From contig JXTC01000391.1 in assembly GCA_002914845.1 (NCBI GenBank), positions 185,799-249,798 on the forward strand: a stretch of DNA of 64,000 nt. Reading direction: 5' to 3'. The notes under the pieces are model-generated. The model did no database searches. It saw nothing but the letters and a program-made list of their open reading frames with translations, and was not told the origin of the DNA. Source of the DNA: Trema orientale. Its lineage: Eukaryota; Streptophyta; Magnoliopsida; Rosales; Cannabaceae. A program made the position numbers and the translations under genes. Positions within the stretch are counted from its first letter, which is position 1; every line of letters starts with the position of its first letter. Shown here one piece after another: positions 61,101 to 64,000 of this stretch.

Positions 61101-63404
61101 GGTGTCCGCTTTATTACCACCAGCCATTGTGCCAAACCACAAGTACTCATACAATGGAAGAACTTGCCTACCACAGAAGCGACTTGGGAGGACTTTGACC
61201 ACATTCAGCAGCAATTTCCCTCTTTCCACCTTGAGGACAAGGTGAAAACTTGGGCGGGGAGTATTGATAGACCTCCAATGCGCTTCACATATGCTAGGAA
61301 AAAGAAATCGGGAGATGCAGCGCAAGAAGGTGGCTGCCAAGAAGCTGCGTAGAGTAATGTGGGCTAAGGGTAGAATTGGGCTAAGGAAACTCTAGAAGAT
61401 TCAGAGTGTGGGGGGAAATGACGTCAGGGTTGTTAGTTTGTTAGAAGGTAGTTTCTATATAGCTAGAGGGAAGAGTTAGTGAGGGGCATCTTTTTGGAAT
61501 GGTATTGTAGAGCTTTGCTCTGGGAGAAGCCAGGTTCTCGAATTTCTGGATGAGTATTTCCTTATTTTCGTTCAATAAAGCTTGTTTAATTCCCTAATAC
61601 TACAGAAATCCAGATCTGAGTTGCTATTGCTTACCACATTGTTGATTTTCTTTTCTAGTCTTTACTCAAAACTGTCACTATCATACAAGACAGTGTCCAC
61701 AAATTTAAATTACTTATGGTAGCCCATTCCAGTTTTCTTACTACAGTCTTATATGCTCATCATGCCTTGCATATGATTTTAGCTTTCATAAGGAGAATGC
61801 TATAGACACAATCTTCATTATTCAATATCCTGCTTCAATGCTAAGGTTACATAAACTTGGAACTTCAGAATTCATTCAAAATGACAAATTGAGAAAACTA
61901 TCCGAACTTACAGTTGCACAGTTAAAATATAAGTCTGGATTGGACTCCATTCTTTCATCCTTCTCCTGTATGCATAATCAAACATTAGACAGTTTCCATA
62001 TTTGACAAAATAAGAGTTATTAAAAAAACCTTCCAGTTGTATGGAAATGAAATCAAGGAACTCAAATGCAGTAAGAAACCAAAATCACAAGAAATCCATG
62101 CACATAGACAAAATGGATTCCGAGAAAAAGTTCTTACTCTGCACACTTACAGCATTTTGGTATGCCTTTAAAGACTGCCGAAGTTTGCTGTGATCCCAAG
62201 CACCAGTAACAAAGAAACTTGTGAGACATGCATTTCCAAGATTATCTGTCAATATGATGTGGTAGTGTTAGATAACTTATGTTCAAAAGAAAACAATAAT
62301 AAAAATAAATTCTTTGAAAAATTAACTTTTTTTTTTAACTCTAGTTGTTAGAAATTTTAGTAGTGATATTTCATTGGTAAGATAATGAATGCTTACACCA
62401 AGAATTGCCATCCTTAACATCCAAAGCTATAGCTGCCTTTGCATGTTGAATGCTTTCTTCTACAAGTTCTGTCTGATTCTCAGTACCTAGAAAAGTACAA
62501 GTGAAGTTACAAGGTCCCAACAAAGCATGCATTTTGAAGGGCAAATAATACTCTTTAAGAAAAATATGAAGCCTATAGAGTCTTATAACTATTAACTACA
62601 TAAACAAAAATTAGTAGCATCAAATAAGACCATTTTTCTCCAATACAAGCACAGAAGAAAAGAAAAATAAAGAAGAAACAAAATAATTACAAGGATTTGC
62701 AAGTGATAGAAGGTTAGTGCACATAAGTGTAAAATTAGCTTCTCAAGTATCTCATGCATGTAAAGATGAAGAGCCATGCATCAGTTAATCAGGGAACCAC
62801 CTTGTACACGAACAGACTAAACATTTGCTCCTAATGGGTAAACATTTAACTAATTGGTCATATCATCTAGAAAGTAACACCAAAAGCGAGAGCTGGAAAG
62901 ACAAGTACAAAACTACGATAACTTGCCTTGAGCCATTTTTCTTTCAAGCATTGACAATTGACAAAGTATCTTTTTGTTGGGACCCTGCAAAAGACACACA
63001 GCAAGTATCTATCAAAGAGTCATAAATCAATAGGTCCAATGGTAAGAGATATTGAAACAAGACAATAACAATAGTCTTACAAACAATGACCTTGCTCAAT
63101 GCAAGAGTGAAACAATTCTTTGCTGCAGATAAATCTCCCTTCTTCCAAATGCAGTTGCCTAAACATAGCCAAGCGTCTGCCAGTGATGGATTCAACTTAA
63201 CCTGAACAAAAGGAAATAATCAATGAAATTGAGCAAAAGCATGACAAAGTTACAAACACACCAAATAAGGGAACTACAATCTGTTCTTGCTTACAGCTTT
63301 TGAGAGATGGTCCTCTGCTTCTTTCCTATAGTCGGAAAATACATCTAATATCTTTCCCCTTAGATACTCATACGTTGCTCGTTGCATGGGAAGTTTTCTT
63401 TCTT
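53024..63404 (-). CDS. TTC5: TTC5-like protein, TPR plus OB fold (12 exons, 5' end outside window)
   Basis: Read from 63404 down, the exons are 63295-63404, 63091-63201, 62927-62984, 62397-62486, 62151-62245, 61912-61965, 55174-55308, 54742-54799, 54532-54625, 53711-53780, 53300-53371 and 53024-53131. They join without a stop to about 350 codons ending TAG. The first six or seven encode TPR helices (NPSLADAWLCLGNCIWKKGD, FTLALSK, SWYNLGNACLTSFFVTGAWD, NPDLYFNCATVNKYLENYER). The last five match the C-terminal OB-fold domain of TTC5 (EVAIVGKVLFFIKHEHLAPL, FVLSVYGVR, VDFIEQVLVNGK). The N-terminal part is missing because it lies beyond 64000. In animals TTC5/STRAP is a p300 cofactor and recognises nascent tubulin for mRNA decay; the plant role is not established. 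One intron begins with GC (GC-AG) after 62927. The 6.6-kb intron between 55308 and 61912 carries a Gypsy element and a foldback. The reading frame is intact, so the gene is probably active. Confidence 0.93.
53917..54479. mobile_element. 563-bp foldback element in a TTC5 intron, 9-bp target duplication
   Basis: It is flanked by exact TATTAAATA (53908-53916 and 54480-54488). The termini are GGATTTTTGGCATG and, inverted, GGGTTTTTGGCATG. The arms (about 200 bp) are built from two to three units containing CCCTGAATTTTTCG, GCAATGTATCCCCTGAAC and GGCAATTAGGACCCTGAATT, in inverse order on the two sides. It sits in the intron between the exons at 53711-53780 and 54532-54625. The 86-codon minus-strand frame in it is repeat-derived. 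Confidence 0.88.
55126..55162. repeat. (GA)n followed by a 15-G run
   Basis: GA repeats (55126-55147) run into fifteen G (55148-55162). In the TTC5-like transcript this is a C15-(UC)n tract starting 12 nt after the 5' splice site of the exon 55174-55308. Confidence 0.95.
55406..55958. mobile_element. 553-bp foldback element in a TTC5 intron, 9-bp target duplication
   Basis: It is flanked by exact TTATAACTA (55397-55405 and 55959-55967). The termini are GGGTTTTTGGCATTG and, inverted, GGGTTTTTGGCATGA, the same family as 53917-54479. The arms share GGTCCCT.TATTATT, GTCCCTGAGTT and GGCAATTAAG units. The core is AT-rich and non-coding. Confidence 0.88.
56293..56664 (+). repeat. Gypsy 5' LTR
   Basis: It starts TGATAGACC and ends GCTTACCA. 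A TATA-like CTATATAG lies near 56483, and the polyadenylation signal AATAAA is at 56602-56607. The first ~88 bp equal the 3' end of the pol reading frame, because that frame runs into the 3' LTR. Confidence 0.95.
56668..56679 (+). other. Gypsy primer-binding site
   Basis: TGGTATCAGAGC, a perfect match to the 3' end of initiator tRNA-Met, three bases after the LTR. Confidence 0.95.
56693..61352 (+). pseudogene. Gypsy gag-pol polyprotein, frameshifted before the chromodomain
   Basis: The open frame from ATG 56693 runs to 61063; the true C-terminus continues in another frame to 61352. Order: gag (GENPDGWILRANRYF, residues about 119-190), zinc knuckle (about 346-360), protease (LIDCGATHNFIS, Asp428), reverse transcriptase (FTKLDLRSGYHQ, VFFDDILIYS), RNase H (ETDASGSGIGAVL, KAADALSRF), integrase (DFVEG, SDRD, QTEVVNR, all three acidic residues present) and a chromodomain-like tail (VLIQWKNLP..EATWEDF). 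Odd points: an A7 run at 60927-60933 shifts the frame before the tail; the knuckle's first Cys is Arg (residue 346); the integrase HHCC finger has Gln at residue 1108 where His is usual; the protease has DCG instead of DSG. The copy is probably inactive despite its youth. The frame ends 88 bp inside the 3' LTR. Confidence 0.93.
61265..61636 (+). repeat. Gypsy 3' LTR
   Basis: 372 bp, identical to the 5' LTR except for three base changes. It is preceded by a G-rich tract (GGGCGGGGAG) that serves as the polypurine tract and followed by the duplicated target CATTG. Confidence 0.95.
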
Positions 63405-64000
63405 CTGCAAGAAGATCGAAGAAGGGAATAAATACATGTATAATAATCAATAATGAATTAAGTGGCAATAAATTAACAAGCATCTATAACCAAAAATTAT
63501 CAATCATCATCAGCATCGTCAGGTAAAGCTCTATAAGGCTTCATCCACATTTCCATGAACCAAGTATGTAAACACATACTGTTCTTGTTCTTGTCATAGT
63601 ATGAATAAAATACTGCACATCTTCACATTTTACAAGACTGACACTTCAGCAAGAATAATTCAAGCACTTCTATTTTGTGAAAAAAAGACCTGCTTGGTAA
63701 TTTTCGCCTAAATAAGCTGCTATAAATCGTTGAGAGAGAAACAAGTTATCATGGTAGGTCTTCTACCGGTTATCTCATAATCCCACTTTTTCAATACCAC
63801 ATGTGAATTGTCTATCATTCTATCAGTGAATTAGCAATTATTACCAATAGATTTAATATTAACATTTACCCATTGAATGATAAAAACTTTAAAAAAACGG
63901 GGATAATAAGTGGAATCTCTATACTCTAACGTTGTTTTCAATGACAGGGAGCTGTCTCTTGTTCTGGTATCCTAATGAACGGGGCATGCTAAGAAATCAT
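63405..64000 (-). other. Upstream intron of the TTC5-like gene, no exon recognised
   Basis: The exon at 63295-63404 begins in the middle of a codon, so at least one more coding exon must lie upstream. I find no TTC5-like N-terminal sequence up to the window edge; it should be to the right of 64000. Confidence 0.6.

Larger units (their letters stand above)
56293..61636 (+). mobile_element. Reina-like Ty3/Gypsy retrotransposon inside a TTC5 intron
   Basis: This is a 5344-bp element with two 372-bp LTRs (56293-56664 and 61265-61636). The LTRs differ at only three positions (0.8 %). It is flanked by an exact 5-bp duplication CATTG (56288-56292 and 61637-61641). A tRNA-Met primer-binding site follows the left LTR. 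It encodes one gag-pol frame with a chromodomain-like end, so it is a chromovirus; the small size and short LTRs fit the Reina group. At the commonly used plant LTR rate of 1.3e-8 per site per year the insertion would be about 0.3 million years old. It reads opposite to the host gene. Confidence 0.95.

Overview
This is a stretch of AT-rich nuclear DNA from a flowering plant, probably a eudicot. Spliced genes with GT-AG introns, tRNA-Met-primed Copia and Gypsy retrotransposons, CACTA DNA transposons, MITEs and long AT-rich spacers all point that way. I cannot name the species. Most of the window is transposons and their remains. Only four cellular genes can be supported with confidence.

Layout. 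The left edge (1-709) is the 3' end of a Copia element. A region with duplicated flanks follows (about 2.2-27 kb). It holds two tandem copies of a small, basic, Ser-rich protein gene (16866-17243 and 25776-26135) with similar promoters and 3' flanks. A third copy of the far-upstream DNA (2240-3345) has no gene. A 9.1-kb coding-less LTR element (3853-12944, minus strand, 2.6-kb LTRs, exact 5-bp target duplication ATACG) sits between the first two copies. From 18.7 to 34.6 kb there are only repeats: a 1.35-kb foldback element, further foldbacks and MITEs, an AT-rich array with an assembly gap, a roughly 183-bp tandem repeat, and a 61-nt near-perfect hairpin. From 36 to 44.3 kb lie decayed CACTA elements with two subterminal regions rich in an AAAGCGGCGAC motif, a relic of the transposase N-terminus, and a 1.65-kb tandem array.

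A complete three-exon cytochrome P450 of CYP716 type (45671-47939, 476 residues) follows, with a TATA box and an unusual I-helix. After more repeats, the minus strand from 63404 down to 53024 carries twelve exons of a TTC5-like protein (TPR plus OB fold). Its first exon or exons lie beyond the right edge. One of its introns holds a young, nearly complete Reina-like Gypsy element (56293-61636, two 372-bp LTRs differing at 3 sites, target duplication CATTG). Two foldback elements with exact 9-bp target duplications also lie in its introns. The TTC5 reading frame stays open across all visible exons.

The genes do not form a pathway. The P450 probably belongs to specialised terpenoid metabolism. 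TTC5 is a housekeeping-type TPR protein. The small duplicated genes are of unknown function and have W-box-like sites conserved between copies. The most notable structural signals are a set of foldback elements with arms made of internal repeats (three with exact 9-bp duplications), the large coding-less LTR element, and the altered oxygen-activation motif of the P450.
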